Made by a program: the position numbers and the translations under genes. The notes beneath the pieces are model-generated. The model searched no databases, was not told the DNA's origin, and saw only the letters and a program-made list of their open reading frames with translations. Positions 1 through 10,519 of a DNA stretch of 64,000 bases are shown here, piece after piece. Each line of letters opens with the position of its first letter. The first letter of the stretch is position 1. Source of the stretch: Acidipropionibacterium sp. (GTDB lineage Bacteria; Actinomycetota; Actinomycetes; Propionibacteriales; Propionibacteriaceae). The DNA is taken from contig JALCLH010000005.1 in NCBI GenBank assembly GCA_022647765.1, forward strand, positions 177,216 to 241,215. The letters run 5' to 3'.

Positions 1-205
1 TCGATCCTGATCCCCCTCGACGAGCTGCGCGACCGCCTCGACGAGCTGCCCGAGGGCGAGCTGATCGTGCACTGCGCGGCCGGCCTGCGCAGCTACATCG
101 CCGCCCGGATCATCGCCCAGCACGGCCGGACCGGTCCGCAGTCTGGACGGCGGTTTCGCCACCTGGGCAGATGGCATGGCCGCGAGAGGGCAGAGGCAGG
201 GGTAG
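1..205 (+). CDS. Rhodanese-domain protein, 3' end only, with frameshift
   Basis: The window opens inside a gene. Frame 1 encodes the end of a rhodanese domain, including the active-site-loop pattern HCAAGLRS (the Cys is the expected persulfide-forming residue). Near position 136 the frame breaks. The usual end of the domain (LDGGFATWADG) continues in frame 2 from about 143 to a stop at 203-205, so one extra base, probably a G in the GG of CCGGTCCG, would explain it. Rhodaneses move sulfane sulfur. Such a domain is often the C-terminus of CoA-disulfide reductase-type flavoproteins, but the missing 5' part prevents that call here. It converges on a CstR-like repressor gene at 231-494, which fits a sulfane-sulfur response locus. 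Confidence 0.75.
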
Positions 206-230
206 TCGGGGGAAGCCGCCGGGCCGAATC

Positions 231-494
231 TCAGGCCAGGGACAGGAAGAGCTTCTCCAGCCCGGCGAGATCCTCCTCGCAGTCCTGGCCGCCACTGGCG
301 ATGCAGGTGCGCACCCCCGAGGAGACCAGGGCGAACCCGGCCCGGTCGACGGCCTTGCCGATCGCGGCCAGCTGGGTGACGATCTCATTGCACTCGCGGC
401 CCTCCTCGATCATCGTGATGACGCCGCCGATCTGGCCCTGGGCGCGGCGCAGGCGGGTGATGACGGGCTTGAGCTCATCGGGATCGAGTTTCAT
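231..494 (-). CDS. CsoR/CstR-family metal- or persulfide-sensing repressor
   Basis: An 87-residue all-helical DUF156 protein (CsoR/RcnR/CstR/FrmR family). The copper sensors use a Cys-His-Cys set. Here Cys35 and Cys64 are present, but the position four residues before Cys64, normally His in CsoR, is Gly60, and there is an extra Cys72. Two conserved cysteines without the His is the pattern of the persulfide sensor CstR, and a rhodanese gene lies next door. I therefore infer a sulfane-sulfur-responsive repressor rather than a copper sensor. An AGGAG ribosome site precedes the ATG at 494. The family fold is certain; the ligand is inferred. Confidence 0.85.
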   Translation of the reverse strand: MKLDPDELKPVITRLRRAQGQIGGVITMIEEGRECNEIVTQLAAIGKAVDRAGFALVSSGVRTCIASGGQDCEEDLAGLEKLFLSLA

Positions 495-609
495 GGGTCT
501 CTCCTGGTCCGGGGTGGGGTCTCGAAGTCTAGCCGCGGATACCCCCAGGGGTGTTCGTGGAGGCCCCGGGGGCGAGACGCCGTTCGCGCGGTGGCCCTAG
601 TCTGTCCCT

Positions 610-1197
610 ATGGCAGAAGAGCAGATGCATCCGAACCAGGTGGGGGATGCGGCCCCCGGGACCCGGCTTCCGGAGGACCCGGCCATCGCGGAACTGGCCG
701 ATCACGGCCGCGAGGACTTCCTGGCGGTGCTGCGCGACCATCCCGCGTCCAGCCTGTGCTGGGCGCTGCTGGCCGAGGGGGCACTGCTGGCCGGCACCGA
801 GGAGGCCGATGTCGCCGGATATGCCTACGCCGTCACCGGCGTCCACCAGGGGATGGACGCCCTGCGCCGGAGTGGTTGGAATGAGGAGGCGGACGAGGCG
901 GGAACCATCCCCTGGGAGCATCTCGCCAACCAGGGATTCCTCCGCTGTGTGTGGGCGCGCTCGGTGGCCGCCGGCCGGATCGGCCAGGACGAGGAGGCCC
1001 GGCACTGGGAGGAGTTCCTGCACCGGGTGAGCGAGTCCGGCTGGCAGGCGCTGCACACCACCCTGTCACTGCCCGATGAGGCCGATACCGGCAATGGCGT
1101 CGATGTTGCCGATAGCGAGGACATCGACGGCGTACCGCGAGATGATGAGGAGCAGACCACCGCCGCGGAGCCGGTCGGCAGCACGTTTCAGGGTTGA
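610..1197 (+). CDS. DUF3151 family protein
   Basis: A 195-residue soluble protein with no signal peptide or membrane segment. Residues about 35-150 match the DUF3151 pattern known from actinobacteria: helices around HPASSLCWALLAEGAL, a YAYAVTGVHQGMDALRRSGW stretch, the PWEH motif and the NQGFLRCVWA helix, resembling a TPR-like repeat. The last 45 residues are acidic and low in complexity. The function is not established. It lies just upstream of the GNAT gene on the same strand. Confidence 0.8.
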   Translation: MAEEQMHPNQVGDAAPGTRLPEDPAIAELADHGREDFLAVLRDHPASSLCWALLAEGALLAGTEEADVAGYAYAVTGVHQGMDALRRSGWNEEADEAGTIPWEHLANQGFLRCVWARSVAAGRIGQDEEARHWEEFLHRVSESGWQALHTTLSLPDEADTGNGVDVADSEDIDGVPRDDEEQTTAAEPVGSTFQG

Positions 1198-1203
1198 GCC
1201 GCC

Positions 1204-1232
1204 TGGCATCTCAAGGATTGGCATCTCAAGGA
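1204..1232 (+). repeat. Short tandem repeat duplicating a Shine-Dalgarno leader
   Basis: TGGCATCTCAAGGA occurs at 1204-1217 and again at 1219-1232, a 15-base period. The second copy ends in the AAGGAGG ribosome site of the GNAT gene. The first copy carries an incomplete AAGGA. It looks like a local slippage duplication. Confidence 0.8.
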
Positions 1233-1238
1233 GGAGAT

Positions 1239-2096
1239 ATGACCGAGCACGTGGGATTCCGGGACTTCCAGCCCTCCGATGCGACGAGGATCGAGTTCGG
1301 GGAGCCCGGCGGACTGGTGGAGCTGGCTCGGCTTCCCGGCGCCATCGTCATGGTGGCCACCTGGCGCGGCGAGATCGTGGGCTACGTCTCGACCTGGCTG
1401 GCGACGGTCCACCGCACCCGCAGATTCATCGACGTCGAGGTCGCCCCCGGTTCGCGCGGCAGGCGGATCGGGACCCGTCTGGTCGAGAGGATCCGGCAGC
1501 GGTCCGATCGGCCGCTGGCCACCAAGGCCGTCGAGGGGTCGGACGCCGCCGCCTTCATCCGCAGTCTGGGCGGCGGCCTGTACGCCAGCTGCCCGCCGCT
1601 GGAGCTGCCCCGGCGCCAGTTCGGCAAGGCCATCGAGACTCTGGGCGGCCATCGCGAGGTCATTCCCGCCTCGGCCCTGTCGCCGGGGGAGCCGGAGCAC
1701 CTGTGGTTGCAGTTCTACCGGTGGGTGCACCAGGACTGGTCGCCGGTCGACGACTCAGGGGAGGCTCGCGAGGCGCTGATCCAGGAGGCCGCCGAGCTCG
1801 ATCTGGACCGCAGCTCGGTCGCCCTGGTGGACGGCCAGCCGGCCGCGGTGGCCTTCGTCTTCGATGACGATCTGGCGCCGACGGTGTGCGCCGAGACCCT
1901 CACCCGCGACGCCCCGGACGGCGATGAGGCGCTGGCCCGGGCGGTCTGCCGGGTGGTGGCGGATGCCCGCGAGAACGGCGTCCGCAAGCTGGCCTTCGAC
2001 GGGCACGAGCAGGACCCGCACTTCGGGCCGCTGGCCGCGCGGCTGCCGATGGAGGGCTCCCGGTTGCTGTTGCTGGAGATTCCGCTTCCCGCGTGA
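1239..2096 (+). CDS. GNAT family N-acetyltransferase
   Basis: 285 residues from the ATG at 1239, chosen because AAGGAGG lies just upstream; an in-frame ATG at 1194 has no such site. The acetyl-CoA-binding signature of GNAT enzymes is visible near residues 65-85 (EVAPGSRGRRIGTRLVERI, motif A with R/Q-x-x-G-x-G/A geometry). The C-terminal half is less typical and could be a second, degenerate GNAT fold, as in two-domain GNATs. The substrate cannot be read from the sequence. It precedes purA by 129 bases. Confidence 0.8.
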   Translation: MTEHVGFRDFQPSDATRIEFGEPGGLVELARLPGAIVMVATWRGEIVGYVSTWLATVHRTRRFIDVEVAPGSRGRRIGTRLVERIRQRSDRPLATKAVEGSDAAAFIRSLGGGLYASCPPLELPRRQFGKAIETLGGHREVIPASALSPGEPEHLWLQFYRWVHQDWSPVDDSGEAREALIQEAAELDLDRSSVALVDGQPAAVAFVFDDDLAPTVCAETLTRDAPDGDEALARAVCRVVADARENGVRKLAFDGHEQDPHFGPLAARLPMEGSRLLLLEIPLPA

Positions 2097-2150
2097 GGGC
2101 TGTGTCCCGGTGCCGATTGCCGGGCGTCCACCTCCCGGCGTCCACCGTGA

Positions 2151-3512
<1,362 letters not shown>

Positions 3513-3571
3513 ATCGACTGAGAGGTCGGCTGTCTTGGCGGGGTTCGTCGCGATTCGTCTCGCCGAAGTCT

Positions 3572-3607
3572 GACGGCTTGTCGTTTGAACTCAAACGACA
3601 ATCCGTC
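3572..3607. terminator. Bidirectional hairpin between purA and a convergent gene
   Basis: TTGTCGTTTGA at 3578-3588 pairs perfectly with TCAAACGACAA at 3591-3601 across a 2-base loop. GACGG/CCGTC extends the stem outside. It lies between convergent genes and is symmetric, so it could terminate both transcripts. Confidence 0.75.
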
Positions 3608-3651
3608 AGGCTTCAGACGATCGCCGCCCCAGGAGCGGGCGAGTCGCACGA

Positions 3652-4793
3652 TCAGGGCTCCACGCGCAGAATGCGATCGTCCTCGGACCCTGGCTCCCCG
3701 CGCCCGTCGGTGTTGTTGGTGAGAATCCACAGGGAACCGTCCGGGGCGGCGGCGACGTCGCGAAGACGGCCGTACTCCCCGGCGAGGCGGTCGCTGGAGG
3801 TCGCGGGCCGATCGAGGGGGATCTGGCGCAGCCGGGCGCCGCGCAGGTTCGCGATGTAGATCTGTCCGTCGACGATGGCCATGCCGCTCGGACTGGCGTC
3901 GGCGGGCCGCCACTGCTGGACGGGATCGGTGAGCCCCTCGCGGTGCGCGATGCCCTCCACGGTCGGCCAGCCGTAGTTGCCGCCCGGCTTGATGACGTTG
4001 AGCTCGTCCCAGGTGTCCTGACCGAACTCGCTGGCGTACATGGTGCCGTCGGGGGCCCATGCGATGCCCTGCGGATTGCGGTGTCCGTAGCTGTAGACCA
4101 GCGACCCGGGGAAGGGGTTGTCGCTCGGCGCCTTCCCCTCGGGGGTCATTCTCAGGATCTTGCCGGACAGCGAATCGCGGTCCTGGGCGGACGGCCTGTC
4201 CCCGGCGTCCCCGGTCGTGGCGTAGAGCATCCCGTCGGGGCCGAAGGCGATCCGCCCGCCGTTGTGGGTGCCGGCCGACGGTATCCCTTCCACCAGGGTC
4301 TCGGCCGCCCCGATGCCGAGGGAGCCGGGTTTACCGGTCAGCGGGAATCGCTGGATCCGGTTGTCACCGGCGGCGGTGAAATAGGCGTACAGGTACGTGT
4401 CGCGCACCGCGATGCCGAGCAGTCCGCCCTCGCCACCGGCGGAGACCCCGGCAACCTGGCCGATCTGGCGCGGCGTCCCGTCGGCGGAGAGCTCGAGGAG
4501 ACGGCCGGAGTCGCGCTCGCTCACCAGCGCCGTGCTGCCGTCGAAGGCGATCGACCACGGGGCGTCCAGATTCTCTGCGACGGTCCGGATCGGGGCGGGG
4601 GTCGAGGGCGCGGTCGTCGGCTGGGGGAGGGCGACGCCGTCCGCCCGGAGGTGCTCGGAGCAGGGGAGGACGCCGTCCGATCGCTGGCATCGGGGGACGC
4701 CGTCCGGTCGGCGGCGGGAGTTGCGGTGCAGGAGCTCAGGGTCATCGCGGCGGCGAGTATGCCGGCGGCGAGCCAGGGGCGTTGGGGTCTCAT
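3652..4793 (-). CDS. Glucose/sorbosone dehydrogenase-like (PQQ beta-propeller) lipoprotein, frameshifted
   Basis: The ATG at 4793 opens a lipoprotein signal peptide ending in the lipobox LSSC, followed by a Ser/Thr/Pro-rich linker. The body is the soluble glucose dehydrogenase/sorbosone dehydrogenase propeller: NLDAPWSIAF, GGEGGLLGIA, HNGGRIAFGPDGMLYATTGD, YGHRNPQGIAW and EFGQDTWDELN are family landmarks. The two halves are in different frames, and the shift falls near 4620-4630 in the linker, where C runs (plus-strand CTGGGGGAGGG) make a one-base loss likely. It is probably an extracytoplasmic aldose-type oxidoreductase; the cofactor is not visible in the sequence. It could be a sequence error or a phase-variable or broken gene. 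Confidence 0.8.
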
Positions 4794-4889
4794 GAGAAGG
4801 CCTCTCCACTGGTGAGGTGTCGGCTGGGCGATGCCTTCCAGTATTCGACCCCGCGGCAACAGCCGACGGCGTCTCCCCGCCTGGCTCCC

Positions 4890-5848
4890 TCAATCGCGAA
4901 CGGGCGAGCCGGCCGGTGTGCGGGCCGCCGACCTGCTCTGGGACATCGCGCTCAGCACGATCCCGACGCCGACCAGGGACAGCCCGATCCAGCCGGCGGG
5001 GGCGAGCTTCTCGCCCAGGGTCGAGGTCGCCAGCAGGGTCGCCATCATCGGCTCGGTGAGGGCCAGGGTGGTCGCCGCCGAGGCCGGCACCTGCCGGAGC
5101 CCGTAGCCGAAGAGCAGGTAGCCCAGGGCCATCGGCACCACCGCCAGATATGCCAGCACGGCCAGTCCTCGCGGGCTCACCAGCGGCCCCGGGCCGGCCA
5201 GCAGGAACCAGGGCACCAGGACCACCGAGGCCAGCGTGAACATCGCGGCCATCACGGTGCCCGAGTCGCGGCCCGGGGCCCTCGAGCGCCGGCTCGTCGT
5301 GCGCCGGGCCATTTGAATCCGCGATCAGCCGGGACCCCGCCCAGGAGTACAGGGCCCAGCCGAAACCCGCTCCCAGGCCGACGATCGCTCCGGCGATCGG
5401 CCGGCTGGCCGGGGCGGAGCCGCCCGAGGCCACCAGGAGGCAGATTCCCGCCACCGGCACCGAGACGATGCCCAGCCAGGTCCATCCGGGAGGACGCCGA
5501 TCCACCTGCCATCTCCAGGATCCCGGCCCACACCGGCCCCGAGGCCAGCGCCAGGGCGTCTCCGGCCGCGACGCCGATGAGGGTGAGGGACAGGTAGTAC
5601 AGGCTGGCGTATCCCACCACCCCTGCGGCACCGACCGCCAGCATGGGCAGGGCCCGGCGCTCGAAGAGCAGGGCGAGAGTCCGGCGGGGCCGGGTCGCCA
5701 TCAGGATGAGGCCGCCGAAGCCGAAGGTGGACAGCCCGATGAGCATCTGATCCGAGCCGAGCGGGGCGTGGTGGGCCATCGTCCCGGTGGTGCCCCACAT
5801 CGCGCCCGCGATCAGCACCGCCGCGATGTGACTCCCGGAACTGCGCAC
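4890..5848 (-). CDS. EamA/DMT-family transporter, two frameshifts
   Basis: Reading across frames gives about 310 residues with the ten-helix, two-repeat EamA pattern. The first half starts MRSSGSHIAAVLIAGAMWGTTGT (typical first helix with the WG motif), and the second half contains the GLGAGFGWALYSWAGSRL helix and a final EPMMATLLATSTLGEKL helix with the usual EP motif. The frame changes once near 5500 (an extra base in GGATCGGCG on the coding strand) and again somewhere around 5270-5310. Drug/metabolite transporters of this family export amino acids or small metabolites; no substrate can be assigned. Confidence 0.8.
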
Positions 5849-6124
5849 CCCGTCAGGCTAGGAAGTCCTTGTTGCGGAAGTGTGTCGGATCGTGGGAACT
5901 CACGACGACAGTCCGCCAGGCTTCCGGGTGCGAGAGGCGCGCCGATGACGCCGTCTTCAGAACCCAGAGCTCAGACCCCGGTGCCCGGGCAGTCCCTGCC
6001 GAGGGTGGTACCAACGGGGACTCCCCCGGGGACGGGTTCTGCCGGAGGATGACAGATGACGGGATCCGGCTCGTCCACATGTCTCCTCCCGTCTGAACGT
6101 TGAGAATGTTGAAAGGAACTCGTT

Positions 6125-7168
6125 GTGCGCATCCCTGCATATGTCGCCACCTCGGCCACCGGCCCCCTCGTTCCGGGCACCATCGAGCGCCGTGAGATCG
6201 GGCCGAAGGATGTGCTGATCGACATCGCGTGGGCCGGAGTGTGCCACTCCGACATCCACACCGTCCACGGCGACTGGGGCCCGGTCCCGTACCCGCTCAC
6301 CGTCGGTCATGAGATCGCCGGCACGGTCGCCCGGACCGGTGCCGAGGTGACCCGGTTCCATGCCGGGGAACGGGTCGGCGTCGGCACCATGGTGGACTCC
6401 TGCCGCACCTGCGCGAACTGCCGGGACGGCCTGGAGCAGTACTGCCTCAACGGGAACACCCAGACCTATGCGTCGGTCGATCGGGATGGCACCATCACCC
6501 AGGGCGGCTATTCCACGAGGATCGTGGTCGACGAGGACTTCGTCCTGCATCTTCCGGAACAGATCCCGTTCGAGAAGGCCGCCCCGCTGCTGTGCGCCGG
6601 GATCACCACGTACTCCCCGCTGCGCCACTGGGGAGCGGGCCCCGGAAAGCGCGTCGCGATAGTCGGTCTGGGCGGTCTTGGGCACATGGGAGTCCAGCTC
6701 GCCCACGCCATGGGGGCCGAGGTCACCGTGCTGTCCCGCACCCTGGCCAAGAGGGACGACGGCCTGCGCCTGGGCGCCGACCACTACTGCGCCACCAGCG
6801 ACCCGGCCACCTTCAATGAGCTCGCCGGCAGCCTCGACCTCATCGTCAACACCGTCAGTGCTCCTCTGGATGTCGACGCCTACCTGTCGCTGCTCTCCCG
6901 CGACGGCTCCTTGGTGAACGTCGGCGCCCCCTCTCAGCCGATGGGCCTGCACGTCCAGTCCTTGCTGGGCGCGCGGCGCAGCTACGCAGGCTCCGCCACC
7001 GGATCCATTGCGGAGACTCAGGAGATGCTCGACTTCTGCGCCGAGCACGGTGTCGCCCCTGAAGTCGAGATCATTCCGATCGAGCAGGTGAACGAGGCAT
7101 GGCGCCGGGTTCTCGCCTCGGATGTCCGCTTCCGGTTCGTCATCGACATGTCCACCCTGAGCCGCTGA
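6125..7168 (+). CDS. Zinc-dependent NAD(P) alcohol dehydrogenase (cinnamyl-alcohol-dehydrogenase/YahK type)
   Basis: 347 residues from a GTG start with GAAAGGA upstream. Catalytic zinc ligands Cys40 and His62-Glu63 (GHE motif) are visible. The structural-zinc set Cys93, Cys96, Cys99, Cys107 is complete, and GLGGLGHMG is the Rossmann glycine motif. The VCHSD and [11 protein letters not shown] motifs place it in the NADPH-dependent aldehyde/alcohol dehydrogenase branch. It is followed after 62 bases by an MFS gene on the same strand and begins the accessory redox region. The physiological aldehyde is unknown. Confidence 0.93.
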   Translation: MRIPAYVATSATGPLVPGTIERREIGPKDVLIDIAWAGVCHSDIHTVHGDWGPVPYPLTVGHEIAGTVARTGAEVTRFHAGERVGVGTMVDSCRTCANCRDGLEQYCLNGNTQTYASVDRDGTITQGGYSTRIVVDEDFVLHLPEQIPFEKAAPLLCAGITTYSPLRHWGAGPGKRVAIVGLGGLGHMGVQLAHAMGAEVTVLSRTLAKRDDGLRLGADHYCATSDPATFNELAGSLDLIVNTVSAPLDVDAYLSLLSRDGSLVNVGAPSQPMGLHVQSLLGARRSYAGSATGSIAETQEMLDFCAEHGVAPEVEIIPIEQVNEAWRRVLASDVRFRFVIDMSTLSR

Positions 7169-7230
7169 CCTTCTTGTGAGTAATTCGATTTCCAGAAAAA
7201 CCGCAAGACGCCGAAAGAAAAGGTACCTTC

Positions 7231-8418
7231 TTGCCTCACGATAGTAGTCGGATCGTCGAGAACAATCAGCGGCTTCCAGCGCTGATCTATCTCCTGGCCG
7301 CCGGTGTGTTCCTGATGGGCACCTCCGAGTTCCTCATCGCTGGAATCCTTCCAGAGATATCCCAGGACCTGGGGATCTCGGTCGTCCAGGCCGGAGTGAT
7401 GATCACCGTCTTCGCGATCGGCATGATCGTCGGCACCCCGACGATGGCGGCGCTGACCCTCAAGCTGTCCCGGCGAGTTGCGCTCAGCGTGTCCCTGATC
7501 GTCTTCGCGGCCGGGCACGTCGTCGTCGCGGTGGCGGGCAGCTACACCATCATCCTGGTGGCCCGCTTCTTCACGGCGCTGGCGACCGGAGGATTCTGGG
7601 CGGTCTCGGCGGTGGTGGCGGCTCAGGCGGTCAGCTCGTCCATGAGTTCGCGCGCCGTCGGCGTCGTTCTCGGCGGGGGCATGGTGGCGAACGTCCTCGG
7701 CGTCCCTCTGGGATCTTTCGTCGGCCAGACCATCGGATGGCGCGGACTGTTCTGGGCTCTGGCCGTTCTGGCCATCGTCGGCTCGGTGGCGATGTTCCGT
7801 CTCATCCCGTCGGATCCGGCGATGACGAACCCGCCATCGCTGCGTGCCGAGATCAAGGCCCTGGGCGATCCGCGGGTCCTGCTCATTCTGGCCTGCTGCA
7901 TCACCGTGACCGGTTCGGCGATGACCGTCTACAGTTTCATCGCGCCTCTGCTCATCGACCGGACCGGGCTGCCGAATTCCGCGGTGCCGCTGGTGCTGAT
8001 CGCCTACGGAATAGGTGCGGCGGCGTCGTCCTATCTGGGCGGCCGGGCCGGAGACCGTAATCCGTTCAAGCTGTTCTTCATCGCGGCCGGGACGACTTCC
8101 GCAATTCTGATATCGCTGATCTTCCTGTCCCGTTTCGCGGTGTCAACGGTGATTCTTGTGACGCTGCTCGGTGCGTTCGGAATGGCGACGAATCCCGTCC
8201 TGATCGGCAAGGCGGTGCGATATGCGAAGGACGCCCCCACTCTGTCCTCGGCCATGTGCACCTCTATGTTCAACCTCGGCACCGCTGCCGGCACCGCCAT
8301 CGCCGGCCCGACGCTGAACTCCTCACTGGGCGCCAACGGCCCCGTCGTCGTCGGAGCGGCCGTCTCGATTCTCTACTTCGTCCCGCTGCTCATTCTGGTG
8401 AGGATTCCCAACAGATGA
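7231..8418 (+). CDS. MFS transporter, DHA1 (AraJ/YdhP-like) efflux type
   Basis: 395 residues with about 12 hydrophobic segments. The first reads ALIYLLAAGVFLMGTSEFLIAGILP, the typical start of DHA1 sugar/drug efflux carriers (the GTSEF motif). The start is taken as TTG at 7231 because the first helix needs it and GAAAGAAAAGG lies upstream. It is probably co-transcribed with the alcohol dehydrogenase, and the CCTTCTTG octamer occurs both just after that gene and at this start. The export substrate is unknown. Confidence 0.88.
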   Translation: MPHDSSRIVENNQRLPALIYLLAAGVFLMGTSEFLIAGILPEISQDLGISVVQAGVMITVFAIGMIVGTPTMAALTLKLSRRVALSVSLIVFAAGHVVVAVAGSYTIILVARFFTALATGGFWAVSAVVAAQAVSSSMSSRAVGVVLGGGMVANVLGVPLGSFVGQTIGWRGLFWALAVLAIVGSVAMFRLIPSDPAMTNPPSLRAEIKALGDPRVLLILACCITVTGSAMTVYSFIAPLLIDRTGLPNSAVPLVLIAYGIGAAASSYLGGRAGDRNPFKLFFIAAGTTSAILISLIFLSRFAVSTVILVTLLGAFGMATNPVLIGKAVRYAKDAPTLSSAMCTSMFNLGTAAGTAIAGPTLNSSLGANGPVVVGAAVSILYFVPLLILVRIPNR

Positions 8419-8443
8419 ATCCTGGCCCCTTGCTCATGTGCCG

Positions 8444-9304
8444 CTACGGCAGAGTGACGCCGGTCCTCGCGGCGAGCAGGCACAGGCCGTCGGCGCTGTC
8501 GCTGCCGGGTGTCGCCGTGTAGGTCGTGATCGAGAGGTCCGGGTCCCCGGGCAGAGCGAAGTCGTTGTACTCGAGATCCAGCCTCCCGACCTCGGGGTGG
8601 TCGATCACCTTGCGCCCGCGTGAGTGGCGGCGCACGTTGTGCTTGGCCCATCTGGTGCTGAAGTCGCGGGAGCGGGCGGACAGCTCGTCGATCAGCGCGG
8701 TGAGCCCGGCGTCCAGCGGATCTCGTCCGGCGCTGGATCGCAGGACGGAGACCAGGAGCTCGCGGGAGGCATCGAGGTCGGGGTAGAAGGAACCGGCCCG
8801 CTCGTCCAGAAAGGCGAACCGCGCGAAGTTCGGAGGAAGAGTGGGGGCGGAGGAGTACAGCTCGCTGTAGAGGGCGCGGCCGACCGCATTCGCGGCGAGG
8901 AGATCGAGTCGGCCGTTCTGGACGATGGCGGGAACGCTCATCGAGTCGATCACCTGCTGCACCGAGTCCGTCAGCGCCGTCTCCTTCCGCGAGTGCGAGC
9001 GAGTCGCCCGGGGCTCCCGCGGGCCGACGCTGCGCGCCAGGTCGAACAGGTGGGCGCGTTCGTCCTCGTCGAGCTGGAGCACCCGGGCGATGGCGTCGAG
9101 CACGCTCGGCGACGCGCCGCCGAGACGGCCCCGCTCCAATCGCGTGTAGTACTCGACACTCACGCCCGCGAGCACGGCGACCTCGCCGCGGCGCAGACCC
9201 GGTACCCTGCGACGGTCGTCGATATGGGGCAGGCCCGCTTCCTCGGGAGAGATTCGAGCCCGACGGCTCATCAGGAAGTCCCGGATCTCGCGTTCCATCT
9301 CCAT
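8444..9304 (-). CDS. MmyB-like XRE-family transcriptional regulator
   Basis: The start is ATG at 9304; upstream in-frame codons are less likely. It has an N-terminal XRE helix-turn-helix (GLRRGEVAVLAGVSVEYYTRLERG) and a C-terminal MmyB-like ligand-binding domain (NGRLDLLAANAVGRALYSELY, then FYPDLDASRELLVSVLR and HNVRRHSRGRKVIDHPEVGRLDLEY). Regulators of this family commonly sit beside oxidoreductase genes and the domain binds a fatty-acid-like ligand in known structures. Here it is divergent from the aldo/keto reductase at 9523. A close paralogue occupies 19315-20211. Confidence 0.9.
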   Translation of the reverse strand: MEMEREIRDFLMSRRARISPEEAGLPHIDDRRRVPGLRRGEVAVLAGVSVEYYTRLERGRLGGASPSVLDAIARVLQLDEDERAHLFDLARSVGPREPRATRSHSRKETALTDSVQQVIDSMSVPAIVQNGRLDLLAANAVGRALYSELYSSAPTLPPNFARFAFLDERAGSFYPDLDASRELLVSVLRSSAGRDPLDAGLTALIDELSARSRDFSTRWAKHNVRRHSRGRKVIDHPEVGRLDLEYNDFALPGDPDLSITTYTATPGSDSADGLCLLAARTGVTLP

Positions 9305-9400
9305 GCTGCCAAGAGTAGGACGCGCGCTCCCGGTCAAAGGGTCCCTGACAGTGCCTGTTACCGCTGCATGAGGCGGCACATCATGGCCGGTACTCAGGTC

Positions 9401-9453
9401 GGCGCGACCGCAGAGGTCGCGCCGCGCACCGTGGGGCCGGCTTTGCGCCCCAC
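9401..9453. promoter_or_regulatory. Two adjacent inverted repeats in the divergent MmyB/aldo-keto reductase spacer
   Basis: GGCGCGACC (9401-9409) and GGTCGCGCC (9415-9423) form a 9-base perfect repeat with a 5-base gap. GTGGGGC (9431-9437) and GCCCCAC (9447-9453) form a second one. Both lie between the divergent starts at 9304 and 9523 and could be operators or RNA hairpins in the leader. Confidence 0.45.
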
Positions 9454-9522
9454 AGGATCAAGGTCATCCGCGGCACGAACCGACGGTCGCGGAGCCATCC
9501 GGTAAATCGATGGAGGATAGGA

Positions 9523-10482
9523 ATGACTGAGAACACGATGAACAGCTCGTCGATCGCACTGGGCACATGGGCCTGGGGAGACAGTGGTCGGGCCGGCGAC
9601 GGCTACTTCGGCAGCCGGCTCACCCAGCGGGGCCTTGAGGAGGTCGCGGACAAGGCCCATGCTGCGGGTCTCACCCTGTGGGATACCGCCCTGGTCTACG
9701 GGATGGGCCGGTCGGAGAAGGTCCTGGGGGAGGTTCTCTCCCGTTACGACCGCAGCACCTACCAGCTCTCCACGAAGTTCACCCCGCAGATCGCTGGGGC
9801 CGGCGAGGACCCGATGGCGGACATGCTGGAGCAGAGCCTGACCAATCTCAGGACGGATCATGTGGACCTGTACTGGATCCACAACCCCGCGGATGTCGCA
9901 CGCTGGACCCCTTCCCTCATTCCGCTTCTGAAGAGCGGAAAGGTCCGTCATGTCGGCGTCTCCAACCACAATGTCGCGGAGATCGAACTGGCCAACCGCA
10001 TCCTCGAGGACGCCGGGTATCGAGTTGAGGCGGTCCAGAACCACTACAGCCTGCTCTACCGCAGCTCGGAGCGGGCGGGCGTCCTCGACTACTGCCATGC
10101 CCACGGCATCACGTTCTTCGCCTACATGGTGCTGGAGCAGGGGGCCTTGACCGGCGCCTACAGCCCGGAGCACCCGCTCCCGGCCGGTTCGGACCGGGCC
10201 GGGATCTACAACAGCATGCTTCCGCAGCTGAAGGCTCTCGCCGACCGGCTCGTCGCCATCGGCCAGGAGCAGGGCGGTGCTTCCGCCGCTGACGTGGCAA
10301 CGGCGTGGGCCCTGGCCAAAGGCACCATCCCGATCATCGGCGTCACAAAGCCCGTCTATATCGATGGGCTGGTGCGCGCCCGGGCCATCTCCCTTCGGGA
10401 TACCGACATCGCCCAGCTCGAGGCTCTCGCGGACGCCGCGAACGTCGATACTCGCGGTGGCTGGGAACACGAGATGGCGTGA
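9523..10482 (+). CDS. Aldo/keto reductase
   Basis: 319 residues, the usual length for the family. The catalytic tetrad is present: Asp54, Tyr59, Lys85 and His120. The chain has the (alpha/beta)8 barrel cadence and ends with the GVTKP NADPH-phosphate segment. It reduces aldehydes or ketones with NADPH; the specific substrate is unknown. AAGGAATT-like purines precede the ATG (GGATAGGA). It is divergent from an MmyB-type regulator and therefore a candidate target of it. Confidence 0.92.
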   Translation: MTENTMNSSSIALGTWAWGDSGRAGDGYFGSRLTQRGLEEVADKAHAAGLTLWDTALVYGMGRSEKVLGEVLSRYDRSTYQLSTKFTPQIAGAGEDPMADMLEQSLTNLRTDHVDLYWIHNPADVARWTPSLIPLLKSGKVRHVGVSNHNVAEIELANRILEDAGYRVEAVQNHYSLLYRSSERAGVLDYCHAHGITFFAYMVLEQGALTGAYSPEHPLPAGSDRAGIYNSMLPQLKALADRLVAIGQEQGGASAADVATAWALAKGTIPIIGVTKPVYIDGLVRARAISLRDTDIAQLEALADAANVDTRGGWEHEMA

Positions 10483-10519
10483 TCCGGCGGAGCGGCTCCG
10501 GTCCTCTCGGAGTCTGGCA

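Noticed and set aside
5853..6140. A 95-codon minus-strand ORF between the EamA and alcohol dehydrogenase genes
   Set aside because: It overlaps the start of the alcohol dehydrogenase, has no domain, and lies in what looks like a promoter region.
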